DNA of 64,000 bases from Sphingobacterium tabacisoli (GCF_017908035.1 NZ_JAEQMU010000009.1:62001-126000), one strand, 5' to 3'; counted from the first letter of the stretch, positions 27,869-37,797 are shown. Translations and numbers: made by a program. Notes: generated by a model not told the origin, from the sequence alone.

Positions 27869-29317
27869 TTATCTTGGTTGAGTTTCAGACAATGGAATAG
27901 GGAAAGTATACTGATCCAAATTGATTGCTTTTTGAGCATTTGAAGCTGCAGAAATAATAGATTTCGTATTTGTACGCTTGTAATAATACCACAACTGCCC
28001 CTCCCCATAAAATTCCTTTCTGTATTCTTTCATGATATCTGTAGCAAGGTTACTAGCATTGCCTAAAACATCACAGTTTCTATTTTTCCGAACTTCATTC
28101 AGATATTCTAATCCTTTATTTGGATCTGTCTCACACTCGGCAGCAATTAAAAACACCTCACTAATACGCATACCCGGCACGGTATACCTAAACTTATATT
28201 CTGATTTATTAGACGCTGTAATATCCTTGTATTTGGTAAAGATATGATAGGATTTACCTCCTGTCTGATCCCACATATTACCATAGCGATAATCATTGGG
28301 CCAATTGTCAAATATGGTATTCAAAAACTTTGGAGTCGTCCCTGCACCTAAAATAACCTTATCCTCCAAAGCCCCGCTAAACTGATTTTCGTAAACTTGA
28401 TATAACTTTGGATTTTCAAAAGCGAAAAGAAGCTCTGTGGAAAAGACTCGATTGGCTGTACTTTTATCCCCTATATTAGTAGGCTTAATCCAGGGAAATT
28501 TTGTCTGATTCGCCATGATCTCTTTCGCCGCACTTAAAGCCGCTGGCTTATCGCCTTGATACAAAAGAACTCTAGCCTGAAGTCCCTTGACTGCAAAATA
28601 ATTCATGTGATAGTTACGGAATAGTAAATACGGCATACTACCCAATTCATATGTACCTCTCGTCATATCAACGACCTCCATAAACATAACCGGATCATAA
28701 ACTTTTAATAGGTCTTCCGCAACTTTTAAATCCGATAGAATTTTCTCTACTACAAAAGAGCTCGTTGAAAATGGAGCTGCGTCATAACCAGTTTTATCAT
28801 AATATGGAATAGATCTCGCCCCTGGGTTATTTTCATAATTCGGGGCAAACATGCGAAGCAGATCAAAATATAGAAATGCTCGGATACCATGTGCTTCGCC
28901 TTTCATTATATTTTTAGAGACATCATCTAAAACAGTTCCATATGTTTCTAGATTTTCAAGAAAACGGTTAACATTTGCAATATTGACATACATATCTGTC
29001 CAGATATTATCAATTGCTTTTTTAACCTCATCTTCTCCATAATCATAAGCAACTAGTTGCTGAATTTTTTTGTCATGTGAAGGAGTTGTATAATAAAGCT
29101 GTGCCAACAGGTCCAATGTTTTGACATTGATTTCATTACCATACATACTACTACTACCCAATTTTAAATATATCCCATTCAAAGCGTCTTTAAACCCTTG
29201 AGATGTTTCTAAAACTTCTTCTTCAATAAACTTATCTTCAGGCTTTACATTCAACCATTTTGTACAACCAGACAACAAGACAGAAAGGATATATAGTGGA
29301 ATTATTATTTTTTTCAT
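27869..29317 (-). CDS. RagB/SusD-family nutrient-uptake lipoprotein, operon 2
   Basis: A 482-residue lipoprotein with lipobox LLSGC and the SusD start TKWLNVKPEDK. Recognisable: IMKGEAHGIRAFLYFDLLRMF, YLNEVRKNRN and MKEYRKEFYGEGQLWYYYKR. It shares the pattern of the operon 1 SusD but is well diverged, so the two probably bind different ligands. It follows SusC by 6 bases. Confidence 0.95.
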   Translation of the reverse strand: MKKIIIPLYILSVLLSGCTKWLNVKPEDKFIEEEVLETSQGFKDALNGIYLKLGSSSMYGNEINVKTLDLLAQLYYTTPSHDKKIQQLVAYDYGEDEVKKAIDNIWTDMYVNIANVNRFLENLETYGTVLDDVSKNIMKGEAHGIRAFLYFDLLRMFAPNYENNPGARSIPYYDKTGYDAAPFSTSSFVVEKILSDLKVAEDLLKVYDPVMFMEVVDMTRGTYELGSMPYLLFRNYHMNYFAVKGLQARVLLYQGDKPAALSAAKEIMANQTKFPWIKPTNIGDKSTANRVFSTELLFAFENPKLYQVYENQFSGALEDKVILGAGTTPKFLNTIFDNWPNDYRYGNMWDQTGGKSYHIFTKYKDITASNKSEYKFRYTVPGMRISEVFLIAAECETDPNKGLEYLNEVRKNRNCDVLGNASNLATDIMKEYRKEFYGEGQLWYYYKRTNTKSIISAASNAQKAINLDQYTFPIPLSETQPR

Positions 29318-29323
29318 TTTTGC

Positions 29324-32300
29324 TTATTTAAATGTTGCATAAATACTCATCGAGACATTTTTCGTAAAAGGATAATCTATCCCCCGTTCTCTTCTAACTG
29401 TTGAAGAATAAAAAATATCATTGAAAAAAGTGTTGATTCTTAGATTGGATAACTTTAAACCATCCAACCATCTCTGGTCCCTAAATTCATAACCAAGACT
29501 AATGGACTCACCGCTAAATGTGTTTTCTTTCTGAACAAAGCGAGAAGATATCGGCGTTGTATTTGTGATACTTATTGCCTTAAACTGAGAAATATCTCCC
29601 GGTTTCTGCCAGCGATCATAAAGCGCTCTCTTATCTTGATTATTCTCTACATTTTTTAATGAAATATTCTCCACTTTGTTAAACAAAGCTGTATTTAGAT
29701 TATCCTTCCGGAAAATATAGCGCAATAAAACATTTGCGGTAAACCCTTTATAGGTAAGACTCCCTCTAAGTACTCCTTCTGCTAAGGGCTGGGCCGTACC
29801 CACTTTCACGATATTATCAGGATCATAGTTATAAGTTTGTTCGCCATTTGAAGTTAAAAAAACCTCTCGGCCAGAAGATGGGTCTATCCCTAAAGATCGT
29901 ACTGCCCAAATATCATTTGGACCATAACCATCTTTATAGCGGGTCAGCGAGTTACTTTCTCGCATTTCTTGATTTAAAGCACTTAGTTTATTGTTGAAGT
30001 TATCATAATGGGACTTCAACATAGAACCTGTTAATCCAAAAGTCAAAACAATACGGTCTACAGGATTGTATATAGGCGAATAGTTAACCGTTGTTTCTAT
30101 CCCTTTATAATTTAACGTTCCTGCATTAAATGGATAAGCAGATAATCCTGTCGAAGATGGCAGTGTGACAGCAACAACCAAAGGATCCGTAAGTTTATCA
30201 TAAGCATTAACTTGAACATTCAATTTGTTATTAAACAACACCGCGTCCAAACCTACACTTGTTTGTCTCGTTCGCTGCCATTTTAGATCTGGAGCTCCCA
30301 ATGCTGACAGATAAATTCCCTCACCGAAACGATTAAGGTCAGTCACATAACTATATACTGATTGACTCACATTTCCAAAGTTCTGATTACCTGTGACCCC
30401 TATATTTCCTCTCAGACGAAACATATTGACCCAGCTGATTTTCTTAATAAAGTCTTCTTTATCTAGATTCCATCCCAAACCAAAAGAATAATAGGGAGAG
30501 TACAAATTATTTGATCCAAAGCTAGTAGACCCATCAAGGTTATAGTTAAAGTCCAAGTTGTATTTTTGAGCGTATGAATAGTTTATAGAACCAAGTACCG
30601 AATTTCTTCTACTTTTTGTTTTGTAAGATACAGGCTTGGAATCCGTCACAAAACCGTTTGAAAATGCGGGGTTACCATTACTCGTTGAGGGAAATCCTAC
30701 GGCTGTATATCCATTAGATTGATTAACTGTTTCATTAACTTCTCCTCGAAAGTTGGCAGTAATAGAGTGTACATCACTAATAATCTTTGCATAGGTAAGC
30801 ATAAGATTTCCCGTGTAACTAAAATAGCTGTTCTCTGCATGATCTAGACTTCCTCTTTTCGAATAATCTACACCAGCGAACTTACTGTGTAATGAAGATA
30901 AGAAAGCATCTGATGTCGTATTTCCTTTGCTAATCTGTCCTCCTGCTGTCAATCGTAGAGCAGAAGTAAAGTCATAATTAAACTGTAGGTTATCCGTAAT
31001 CAGATAATTTTTTGTTTTGTCAAAACTTTTCAAGCTGGCATTATACAATGGATTAACATTGGTAATATCTACTCTTGAGTCATTCGTCAGAGTCTTATAG
31101 GACAAATACATTTCGTCGGCAGGGAGCAGTTCAAAATACGGATTGGTGTTCACCCAAGTTGAAAAACTACCGTAAGGTGACTCATTTCCAGTATATCCCG
31201 AAATATAAGCTCTGTTGGATACATTTAATTTTCCCGTCCTATAACTCAAGTTTATGTTAGCACCCCAATCTTCACGACCAGATAGCTTTATTGCTCCTTT
31301 TGTATTTTTATAGTTCATACCAACATCGAACACGACTGCTCCCTCACCTCCTCTAGCACTAACGGAGTGTCTATGGGAAAACCCTGTTTGCAGTGGCTTG
31401 TCCAGCCAATATGTATTTACACCGCGTAAGACATTGTCTAATCTGTCATTATAAAGCTGATCTAATTTAAGCTGCTGACTTACATTGCCTTGATTAGCAT
31501 AAAACCTTCCTGACAATCGCTCAAATTCTAATTTCTCCGCCGCATCCATCATATTATAGCTTGATAAATCTGGAGCCTGAACTTGCATATCGGCACTATA
31601 GGACAATTGAACTTTTCCTGGCTTTGGCTTAATCGTCTCAATTACGACAACTCCATTGGATGCCCGTGAACCATAAATAGCCGTTGAAGCAGCATCTTTG
31701 AGAATAGTAGCGGACTGAATGATATTCATATCCAAATCCATAATAGTACGCAAGCTTGTTTCAAAACCATCTAAAATAAATAACGGCTGATTGGGATCTG
31801 TCGAAAATTCATTCTTTAAGCTAGATGTTGGAATACTGGTCTGTCCTCTCAATTCTATCTTGGGCAACATATTAGGATTTGAGCCTAAAGCATTGTTTTC
31901 GATTTGAATAAAAGATGGATCTAATGCTCTTAAGCTTGCAACAACATTTTGGTTGTTCACCATTTTCAGTTCTTGTCCTGTAAAAGATGCTGTTGCTCCT
32001 GTAAAACTTTCCTTTTTTCGTTGGGTTATCCCCGTAACCACCACTTCTCCAACTTCTTCTTCTTGTTTTTTCAACCGAATTATCATACGATTGCGCTCCA
32101 GGCTAGCCTTTACCTCTCTACTCTCATAGCCGAGATAAGAAATAACAAGAATTTCATTCAATGAAGTTATTGGCAAATTAAACGAACCATCTTCCTGAGT
32201 TGCTACTGCTAGCTTTGGATCCGATTTTAGGCGAACCGAAGCTCCCTTAATAGGTTTACCATTTTCGTCCAATAACAGCCCTCGTACCACTTGCTGTAAA

Positions 32301-32806
32301 ACAGACTCTGCGATTTTTGATACGCTCTGAGGAAACTCTCGGGAGGTTGACTGAGGCTGTAAAACTCTTCCCTTCTTTATAACAATGGTTTTGTCAAAAT
32401 ATTCAAAAGTAAAATTACCATTCTTCAATACGCTATTTAATGCTTGATTCAAAGGCATGTTTTTGACATCGACATCGACTCCTTTTACTGGAGCAATATC
32501 TGTCTTGTTGTAAAAAAAAGTATAGCCACTCTGCTTCTCAAAATCTTTTAAAATAGCTTCTAAATTTGTCTTTTGTCGCTTTAGCGTGACCTGTTGGGCA
32601 TAGGTGCTTGCATCTACCTGAGACAGACCTAGTCCTAACAATAAGGTGATTAGGTTAATTTTCATCAATGATCGGGATAGTGGTCTTGACAGATTGGGAC
32701 TCTTATTATTCCCATCGAACACCGTCCGTCGGGTTCCTGGAGTCGGTCCATGTAGAGACAGACCTTCTTTCCCATTCTGTAAGAACGGATTTAAAGAAAT
32801 TTTCAT
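29324..32806 (-). CDS. SusC/RagA-family TonB-linked receptor with STN domain, operon 2
   Basis: A 1160-residue outer-membrane transporter. The signal segment begins at residue 48 (MKINLITLLLG) and ends STYAQ, so a start at 32665 is plausible; the 47 residues before it look non-standard. STN domain (about 72-140; FFYNKTDIAPVKGVDVDV), carboxypeptidase-regulatory-like domain, plug (LFILDGFETSL; TAIYGSRASNGVVVIET) and barrel follow. The STN domain predicts signalling to the FecR/sigma pair upstream. It resembles the operon 1 SusC in order and motifs and is clearly a paralogue. Confidence 0.92.
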   Translation of the reverse strand: MKISLNPFLQNGKEGLSLHGPTPGTRRTVFDGNNKSPNLSRPLSRSLMKINLITLLLGLGLSQVDASTYAQQVTLKRQKTNLEAILKDFEKQSGYTFFYNKTDIAPVKGVDVDVKNMPLNQALNSVLKNGNFTFEYFDKTIVIKKGRVLQPQSTSREFPQSVSKIAESVLQQVVRGLLLDENGKPIKGASVRLKSDPKLAVATQEDGSFNLPITSLNEILVISYLGYESREVKASLERNRMIIRLKKQEEEVGEVVVTGITQRKKESFTGATASFTGQELKMVNNQNVVASLRALDPSFIQIENNALGSNPNMLPKIELRGQTSIPTSSLKNEFSTDPNQPLFILDGFETSLRTIMDLDMNIIQSATILKDAASTAIYGSRASNGVVVIETIKPKPGKVQLSYSADMQVQAPDLSSYNMMDAAEKLEFERLSGRFYANQGNVSQQLKLDQLYNDRLDNVLRGVNTYWLDKPLQTGFSHRHSVSARGGEGAVVFDVGMNYKNTKGAIKLSGREDWGANINLSYRTGKLNVSNRAYISGYTGNESPYGSFSTWVNTNPYFELLPADEMYLSYKTLTNDSRVDITNVNPLYNASLKSFDKTKNYLITDNLQFNYDFTSALRLTAGGQISKGNTTSDAFLSSLHSKFAGVDYSKRGSLDHAENSYFSYTGNLMLTYAKIISDVHSITANFRGEVNETVNQSNGYTAVGFPSTSNGNPAFSNGFVTDSKPVSYKTKSRRNSVLGSINYSYAQKYNLDFNYNLDGSTSFGSNNLYSPYYSFGLGWNLDKEDFIKKISWVNMFRLRGNIGVTGNQNFGNVSQSVYSYVTDLNRFGEGIYLSALGAPDLKWQRTRQTSVGLDAVLFNNKLNVQVNAYDKLTDPLVVAVTLPSSTGLSAYPFNAGTLNYKGIETTVNYSPIYNPVDRIVLTFGLTGSMLKSHYDNFNNKLSALNQEMRESNSLTRYKDGYGPNDIWAVRSLGIDPSSGREVFLTSNGEQTYNYDPDNIVKVGTAQPLAEGVLRGSLTYKGFTANVLLRYIFRKDNLNTALFNKVENISLKNVENNQDKRALYDRWQKPGDISQFKAISITNTTPISSRFVQKENTFSGESISLGYEFRDQRWLDGLKLSNLRINTFFNDIFYSSTVRRERGIDYPFTKNVSMSIYATFK

Positions 32807-32872
32807 TAATTTCGATTGTTGGTTGTAACGATTAAAAATTAGTTCACTTGATCTACGGCCTTCAACTACTCA

Positions 32873-32897
32873 TCGGGTTCTGCGCCAACAGAATCCG
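32873..32897 (+). other. terminator-like hairpin between fecR and susC, operon 2
   Basis: A 10-bp stem (32873-32882 with 32888-32897, one mismatch) followed on the plus strand by TTTTT. No plus-strand gene ends here, so a read-through or antisense transcript, or an RNA structure in the fecR-susC leader, are possible explanations. A hairpin occupies the same slot in operon 1. Confidence 0.4.
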
Positions 32898-32965
32898 ATT
32901 TTTGTTTATCTATCAGGCTATCCCGAATTGCTGTACTCCATTTTGATTCTTTTCATGTTTTTAGA

Positions 32966-34087
32966 TTATGTAATGATTAAGTTAATTCGTTTGTTTCTAC
33001 CGACAACGGCTTTGGTACTAAGCTCAGCATAATTCAAAAGCTCTACCAGTCGATCTAAGGACAGGTTGCGCGGAATCTTACCGATATACTGTGCGGTATT
33101 GGTTTTGCGATCGTACGTAATATCAATATCGTACCAACGGGCAATCTCTTGTAAAACCGTTGCTGTGTTGCTCCCGTCAAAACTAAACTGTCCTTTGGTC
33201 CAGCTCAAGACATCATCAATATTGATTGTCCTTGTTTCTAAATGTTGGCCCATAGAGCTTGCTTGCTGATTTGGTTTGAGAACTGTGGTACGCGAAGCCA
33301 GGTTGACCTGTACGACTCCTTCTGCTAGTGTCGTCTGCTCACTATCCTCCTGAGGATAGGACCTGACATTAAACTTAGTCCCTAGTACTTGAATCCGTTG
33401 ACCTCTTGCCTCGACAATAAAACGGCTCTTTTCGCTGGTTTTTGTTACTTCAAAATACCCCTCGCCCTCTAGCTTTACCACGCGATCGCCAACACCGAAG
33501 GAGGATGGATAGGTCAATTTAGACTCTGAATTGAGGGTAACTCGTGTTCCGTCAACCAATGTCAGCTGATAGGTCGCCGCCCTGGGAATACGTAGGCTAT
33601 TAGATTGTATTTTCTCTGCTCCATTGGCAGCATTATGATAGCGAACCTTGCCTTCAGCATCTTTGGTGATGATTGTTTCGCCAATCTGTAAGCTTTCATT
33701 GAGTGCAAGCTGATCTAAATCTATTTCCTCTCCTCCCTCCAATACTATTATAGCGCGCTCTTTTGCTGGTTGAATCTGTGCCAGTTGCTCTACTGTAGCG
33801 AGATCTGCTGATGTAAGTGAATTCCAGACAAAATATCCCCCAACCAGAAATATAGCCGCTGCTGCAGACCAGCGGTATAACCGCTTCGTATTAAATCGTT
33901 TTGACTCGGTACTTATCGCATCAAACAGCCGCTTTTTTGCGCGTTGCTGTATGGCTTCCTGTTCCATTTGTTGGATCAAAGAATCAGCTTCGAGACCATC
34001 GTACCAAGTAATCACGTCCCGATGGTCTTTTTCCTTCGCGTTCAAAAAATTAGTTATCTGCTGGTATAGCCGCTGTACGTGCTTCAT
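32966..34087 (-). CDS. FecR-family anti-sigma factor, operon 2
   Basis: A 373-residue regulator with a cytoplasmic helical N-terminus, a transmembrane helix at about 73-88, FecR motifs in the periplasm (YQLTLVDGTRVTLNSESKL, GEGYFEV, FIVEARGQRIQVLGTKFN) and a DUF4974-type end (VLQEIARWYDIDI). It lies between sigma (141-base gap) and SusC (159-base gap) and should release the sigma factor when the receptor is occupied. Confidence 0.93.
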   Translation of the reverse strand: MKHVQRLYQQITNFLNAKEKDHRDVITWYDGLEADSLIQQMEQEAIQQRAKKRLFDAISTESKRFNTKRLYRWSAAAAIFLVGGYFVWNSLTSADLATVEQLAQIQPAKERAIIVLEGGEEIDLDQLALNESLQIGETIITKDAEGKVRYHNAANGAEKIQSNSLRIPRAATYQLTLVDGTRVTLNSESKLTYPSSFGVGDRVVKLEGEGYFEVTKTSEKSRFIVEARGQRIQVLGTKFNVRSYPQEDSEQTTLAEGVVQVNLASRTTVLKPNQQASSMGQHLETRTINIDDVLSWTKGQFSFDGSNTATVLQEIARWYDIDITYDRKTNTAQYIGKIPRNLSLDRLVELLNYAELSTKAVVGRNKRINLIIT

Positions 34088-34228
34088 AAAAACCCTCGTG
34101 TGTATTTATACCAACCACAATGAGTGCCCAATTAGGGTTACTTTTCAACCATAAAAATTAGAAATGGTCAAAAACATAAGGTCAGTTAATAGATAAGTGT
34201 ATAAAAAGAGGGGTACCTTCTACTCGAT

Positions 34229-34792
34229 TTAGAAAAAAAGTAGAAAATTCTTAGTCACATCACGTAATCGCCTGATAGCCTTATTAATATGCTTCTCGAC
34301 TGTAGACTCCGAAATATCCAACTGTTGAGCGATTTCTTTATTACTTAAGAATTCACTCCGACTAAGTTTGAAAACTTCACGGCATTTGTCTGGCAAATTT
34401 TCGATTTCATTGGAAACAATGTCGATAATATAGCGGTAATGAAGACGCTCTTCTAAAGGAACTGTCTCATCAAGAATATCTAAATGTTCTAGATCCATAG
34501 GATTGGCCCGTTTTAACTCCGTACGGTAATGGGCCAAGATAAGGTAACGACACGAAGAGTATAGGTAGGCCGGTAAGGATTCTATATCGAGCATATTGTG
34601 CCGGTTGCGCCAAAGAGAAAGAAAGAGGTCGTGTAGAATATCTTCGGCAACTTGTGCATCCGATACTTTGGATAGGATATGCTTTGTTAGATCATCAGAA
34701 AAGAGGTCATAGAGTAGCGAAAAGGCTCTTTCGTCCCCCTCGACAATGCGCTCTAAAAGCAACCTAAAACCCGTTAATCTACTGTCATTCAT
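34229..34792 (-). CDS. ECF RNA polymerase sigma factor, operon 2
   Basis: A 187-residue ECF factor. Region 2: FSLLYDLFSDDLTKHIL and VAEDILHDLFLSLWRNR; region 4: KCREVFKLSRSEFLSNKEIAQQLDISESTVEKHI. A -7-like element (TAAATTTG, read on the minus strand at 34815-34822) lies about 23 bases upstream of the start. It controls operon 2 by family analogy. Confidence 0.93.
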   Translation of the reverse strand: MNDSRLTGFRLLLERIVEGDERAFSLLYDLFSDDLTKHILSKVSDAQVAEDILHDLFLSLWRNRHNMLDIESLPAYLYSSCRYLILAHYRTELKRANPMDLEHLDILDETVPLEERLHYRYIIDIVSNEIENLPDKCREVFKLSRSEFLSNKEIAQQLDISESTVEKHINKAIRRLRDVTKNFLLFF

Positions 34793-34814
34793 GAATACCC
34801 GCCACTAAAGCTAA

Positions 34815-34822
34815 CAAATTTA
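34815..34822 (-). promoter_or_regulatory. candidate -7 promoter element of the operon 2 sigma gene
   Basis: Minus-strand TAAATTTG matches the Bacteroidota -7 consensus TAnnTTTG, 23 bases from the ATG. No good -33 element was found at the usual spacing. Confidence 0.4.
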
Positions 34823-34916
34823 TAATACAAACGTTTATGAAAGTTGTTTCGCGACAAAGCTATAGATTTAGCTCCGATACACAAACCTACAACAAAGACT
34901 ACAAAAAAAGTAGTCT

Positions 34917-35831
34917 TTATTTTATTTTATCGAGCCAATGAATAATGTGACCATCCCGCTCCATTTTACGAAAATAGGTCATCTGTCTTTTTGCATACCG
35001 ATGTATCTCGGTACCAAGCTTGTGCAAAAACACATCATACTCTATTTGACCACGAAGGTAATAACTAATGTATTTGTATTCCAGTCCATAATAGGCAATT
35101 TCATCATGAGTCAATCCTGAATGTAACAGGTTTTCAACTTCTCGAACCATTCCTTGATCCAATCGATCAAGTAAGCGTTGGCTGATTCGAGCGCGCCGAA
35201 GTTCGACGTCAGGATTCAGTCCCAAGATGGTCGCAGTGTAACCTGGTACAGAGGGAGGCAAGATATGCCCCGGCTGAGAGAGCCAGTTCAAAATTTCTAA
35301 AGCCCGAGCCATTCTCTTTTTGGAGGTATAATCTATGGCGAAATCGGAAGGAATGAGGTACTGAGCAATCTGCTCTTGCAGCTCCTGCTTTGTTTTCTGC
35401 TCCTGAAAACTACGCCAAACAATGTTGGTCGGCACCTGGTTATAGGGCTGGGGGCTGAGTAATGCTTGTATATAAAACCCAGTCCCTCCACAGACTATAA
35501 CGGGCTTGCCTTTTTCTTTTATAGATCGGTAAGCACCCTCAAAATCCTCTAAAAATCGGGCTACATTATAGTGCTCGCCTGGATCGGCAATATCAATTAG
35601 GTGGTAAGGTATATCTCCATATTCCTGAATATCCTTGCCGGTACCAATATCCATGTGCCGGTAAACCTGTCTCGAATCGGCACTGATAATCTCGCCATTC
35701 AGGGTTTTGGCTAATTCTACCGCTAATTTGGTTTTTCCGGAAGCTGTGGGACCTGTTATAATTAAAATATCTTTCTCGAGAAAAGACGTTTCCCGAGAAA
35801 GATACTCAAGGACTTGTTTGCTGTTTATCAC
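34917..35831 (-). CDS. miaA: tRNA dimethylallyltransferase
   Basis: A 304-residue enzyme that adds a dimethylallyl group to A37 of tRNAs reading UNN codons. Walker A GPTASGKTKLA lies near residue 27; further hallmarks are ISADSRQVYRHMDIGTGK, VCGGTGFYIQALL and AKRQMTYFRKME. It starts with GTG at 35831, overlapping the stop of the oxidoreductase gene (GTGA), so the two are cotranscribed. A tRNA-modifying partner enzyme, miaE, lies at 43146. Confidence 0.95.
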   Translation of the reverse strand: MINSKQVLEYLSRETSFLEKDILIITGPTASGKTKLAVELAKTLNGEIISADSRQVYRHMDIGTGKDIQEYGDIPYHLIDIADPGEHYNVARFLEDFEGAYRSIKEKGKPVIVCGGTGFYIQALLSPQPYNQVPTNIVWRSFQEQKTKQELQEQIAQYLIPSDFAIDYTSKKRMARALEILNWLSQPGHILPPSVPGYTATILGLNPDVELRRARISQRLLDRLDQGMVREVENLLHSGLTHDEIAYYGLEYKYISYYLRGQIEYDVFLHKLGTEIHRYAKRQMTYFRKMERDGHIIHWLDKIK

Positions 35832-37000
35832 AGTACAAATTTAGTCCATTTTTCATTGCTCTCATTACTTTTTACAACAGTATCAATGAAAGCCATACCC
35901 CGTACACCATCGGCTACCGTAGGAAAATCCAATGCCTCTGGACTTGGGGTCTTCCCTACTCTTTTGGCAGATACAGTCAGGGCAAAATTGCGGTATATAT
36001 TAGCAAAAGACTCCAACAGTCCCTCGGGGTGCCCCGATGGAATCCGTGTGTTGTGTGTCGCAAACGAGCTCAATGTATAAGGTGCAGCATAAGCATTGCC
36101 TGTACGGTACAATTGACGGGGTTGATCCAACATCTTGACGATAAGATTATTTGGGTCTTCATTCGCCCATTCTAATCCCCCTTTTTCACCATATATACGA
36201 ATACGCACGGCATTCTCCTCGCCCGCAGAAACCTGTGAAGCCATCAAAACACCTTTTGCCCCATTTTCAAAACGCAAAAGGACGGATCCGTCATCATCCA
36301 ATAACCGGCCTTCTACAAAAGTAGTCAGATCTGCACAGAGCTCTGTGATACGCAATCCGGATACATATTCTGCAAGGTGCGCCACATGTGTCCCAATATC
36401 ACCCATAACCAACGATTTGCCCGAACGCTTTGGATCTGCTCTCCAAGCCGCTCCTGCATTACCTTCTCGTTCGGAAAGACGGCTTAACCAGCCTTGGGGA
36501 TACTCGACAAGGATTTTACGAATCTTACCAAAGTGTCCCTCACGCACCATCGCTTTGGCCTGCTTGACCATCGGATATCCGGAATACGTATGGGTAAGAC
36601 ATAAGGTACGACCAGTCTTATTTACAACTTCCTGCAAGGCTAGAGCTTCTTCTAATGACACCGTCATCGGTTTTTCGACAACCACATCAAAGCCGCTTTC
36701 CATCGCAAGTTTTGCAGGTTCAAAATGTAAAAAATTGGGGGTCACAATCGTCAAAAAGTCCATCCGCTCACCCTCAGGCAGCAGAGCCTCTTTTTCGATC
36801 ATCGTTTTATAATCGGGATAAACTCGATCTGGAGCAACAAAAAGCTCCCGACCAGATTCTTTTGATATTTCTGGATCTACACTGAAAGCGCCACATACCA
36901 ATTCGATCTTTCCATCCATAAAGGCAGCAATACGGTGTACGGCACCTATAAAGGCGTCTTTTCCTCCACCGACCATGCCCATGCGTAATCTACGTTCCAT
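35828..37000 (-). CDS. Gfo/Idh/MocA-family NAD(P)-dependent oxidoreductase
   Basis: A 390-residue dehydrogenase-like protein. N-terminal Rossmann start RMGMVGGGKDAFIGAVHR, the conserved EKP motif (VVVEKPMTVSLEEAL) and a C-terminal alpha/beta domain with GDIGTHVAHLAEY. The family oxidises sugars, inositols or related compounds. It overlaps miaA. A sugar phosphate isomerase-like gene lies 1.5 kb away, a frequent pairing in Bacteroidota. Substrate unknown. Confidence 0.88.
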   Translation of the reverse strand: MERRLRMGMVGGGKDAFIGAVHRIAAFMDGKIELVCGAFSVDPEISKESGRELFVAPDRVYPDYKTMIEKEALLPEGERMDFLTIVTPNFLHFEPAKLAMESGFDVVVEKPMTVSLEEALALQEVVNKTGRTLCLTHTYSGYPMVKQAKAMVREGHFGKIRKILVEYPQGWLSRLSEREGNAGAAWRADPKRSGKSLVMGDIGTHVAHLAEYVSGLRITELCADLTTFVEGRLLDDDGSVLLRFENGAKGVLMASQVSAGEENAVRIRIYGEKGGLEWANEDPNNLIVKMLDQPRQLYRTGNAYAAPYTLSSFATHNTRIPSGHPEGLLESFANIYRNFALTVSAKRVGKTPSPEALDFPTVADGVRGMAFIDTVVKSNESNEKWTKFVL

Positions 37001-37050
37001 AATTAATTTATAAGTTTAATGTTGAAGGATGTTAAAATAGCAAAATCTAT

Positions 37051-37797
37051 TTAAAGTAAGAGCTTTAATTTCAAACTCCCCTTATTTTCAATGTAATAGT
37101 CCACTACCTGCTCTTCTGTAAAACGGGAAAAACGCTGCCCCCCGACGACGGCGAAACGCTGTGGAGCGGTCGTATCGACTACCTCAAAACCTAGGGTTTC
37201 TAAAGACGAGGTATCCTGGCACCAATCTCTATCTGCATAGGTCATGATATCCTGTGGTTTAAATTCTTTTATAAATGCCTTCAATAGTTTGGATAGCCCG
37301 CCTATAACAAGCCTATCTCCCTTGTGGCAAAAACGAATCAACTCGAAAGATCTAAAATCTGGACCTAAATGCCACATAATGCGTCCTCCACTGAAGACGG
37401 CGACAGATACCAACTCTCCCTGGTTAAAAAGCCCATATCTATATTTACCAGGAAGTGCTCCCTGAAGGTGATGTTCTTCTTGAAACTCTACTGCAGCCTG
37501 CTTGTCAATACGGGCGACGACTGTAGAACGGGCGTAGATACGCTCCCCTTGTCCATGCACCCCCTTCAGCCGATTGATAATCTTATCCCTGGCACCGAGG
37601 AGCTGATCATAGTCGAGATGTATCACATCCTGCCCTGCGACCTCCTCGACGCGATGGGTGTGAGGCTTGTACATAAAAAGTGTAACACGGTCGGTGTGTA
37701 CTTCAAAAAAATCAGTGTGTTCGTTGACTTCTTCTATCGTAATATGTTCCGATAACAGTTGAATAAAGTGTCTGATGTCTTTTTTTGATTCCCGCAC
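37051..37797 (-). CDS. GNAT-like protein resembling domain of phage homing-endonuclease relatives
   Basis: A 248-residue protein without a signal peptide. The middle and end show LPGKYRYGLFNQGELVSVAVF, FELIRFCHKGDRLVIGGLSKLL and ITYADRDW-like text (MTYADRDWCQDTSSLETLGF), a pattern I associate with a GNAT-fold domain fused to phage homing endonucleases. No endonuclease motif is visible, so it is probably a standalone member. It is 51 bases upstream of the oxidoreductase gene on the same strand. Function unknown. Confidence 0.5.
   Translation of the reverse strand: MRESKKDIRHFIQLLSEHITIEEVNEHTDFFEVHTDRVTLFMYKPHTHRVEEVAGQDVIHLDYDQLLGARDKIINRLKGVHGQGERIYARSTVVARIDKQAAVEFQEEHHLQGALPGKYRYGLFNQGELVSVAVFSGGRIMWHLGPDFRSFELIRFCHKGDRLVIGGLSKLLKAFIKEFKPQDIMTYADRDWCQDTSSLETLGFEVVDTTAPQRFAVVGGQRFSRFTEEQVVDYYIENKGSLKLKLLL

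Noticed and set aside
36135..36812. A 225-codon plus-strand frame inside the Gfo/Idh gene
   Set aside because: Fully antisense to a clear dehydrogenase; no domain or signal peptide.
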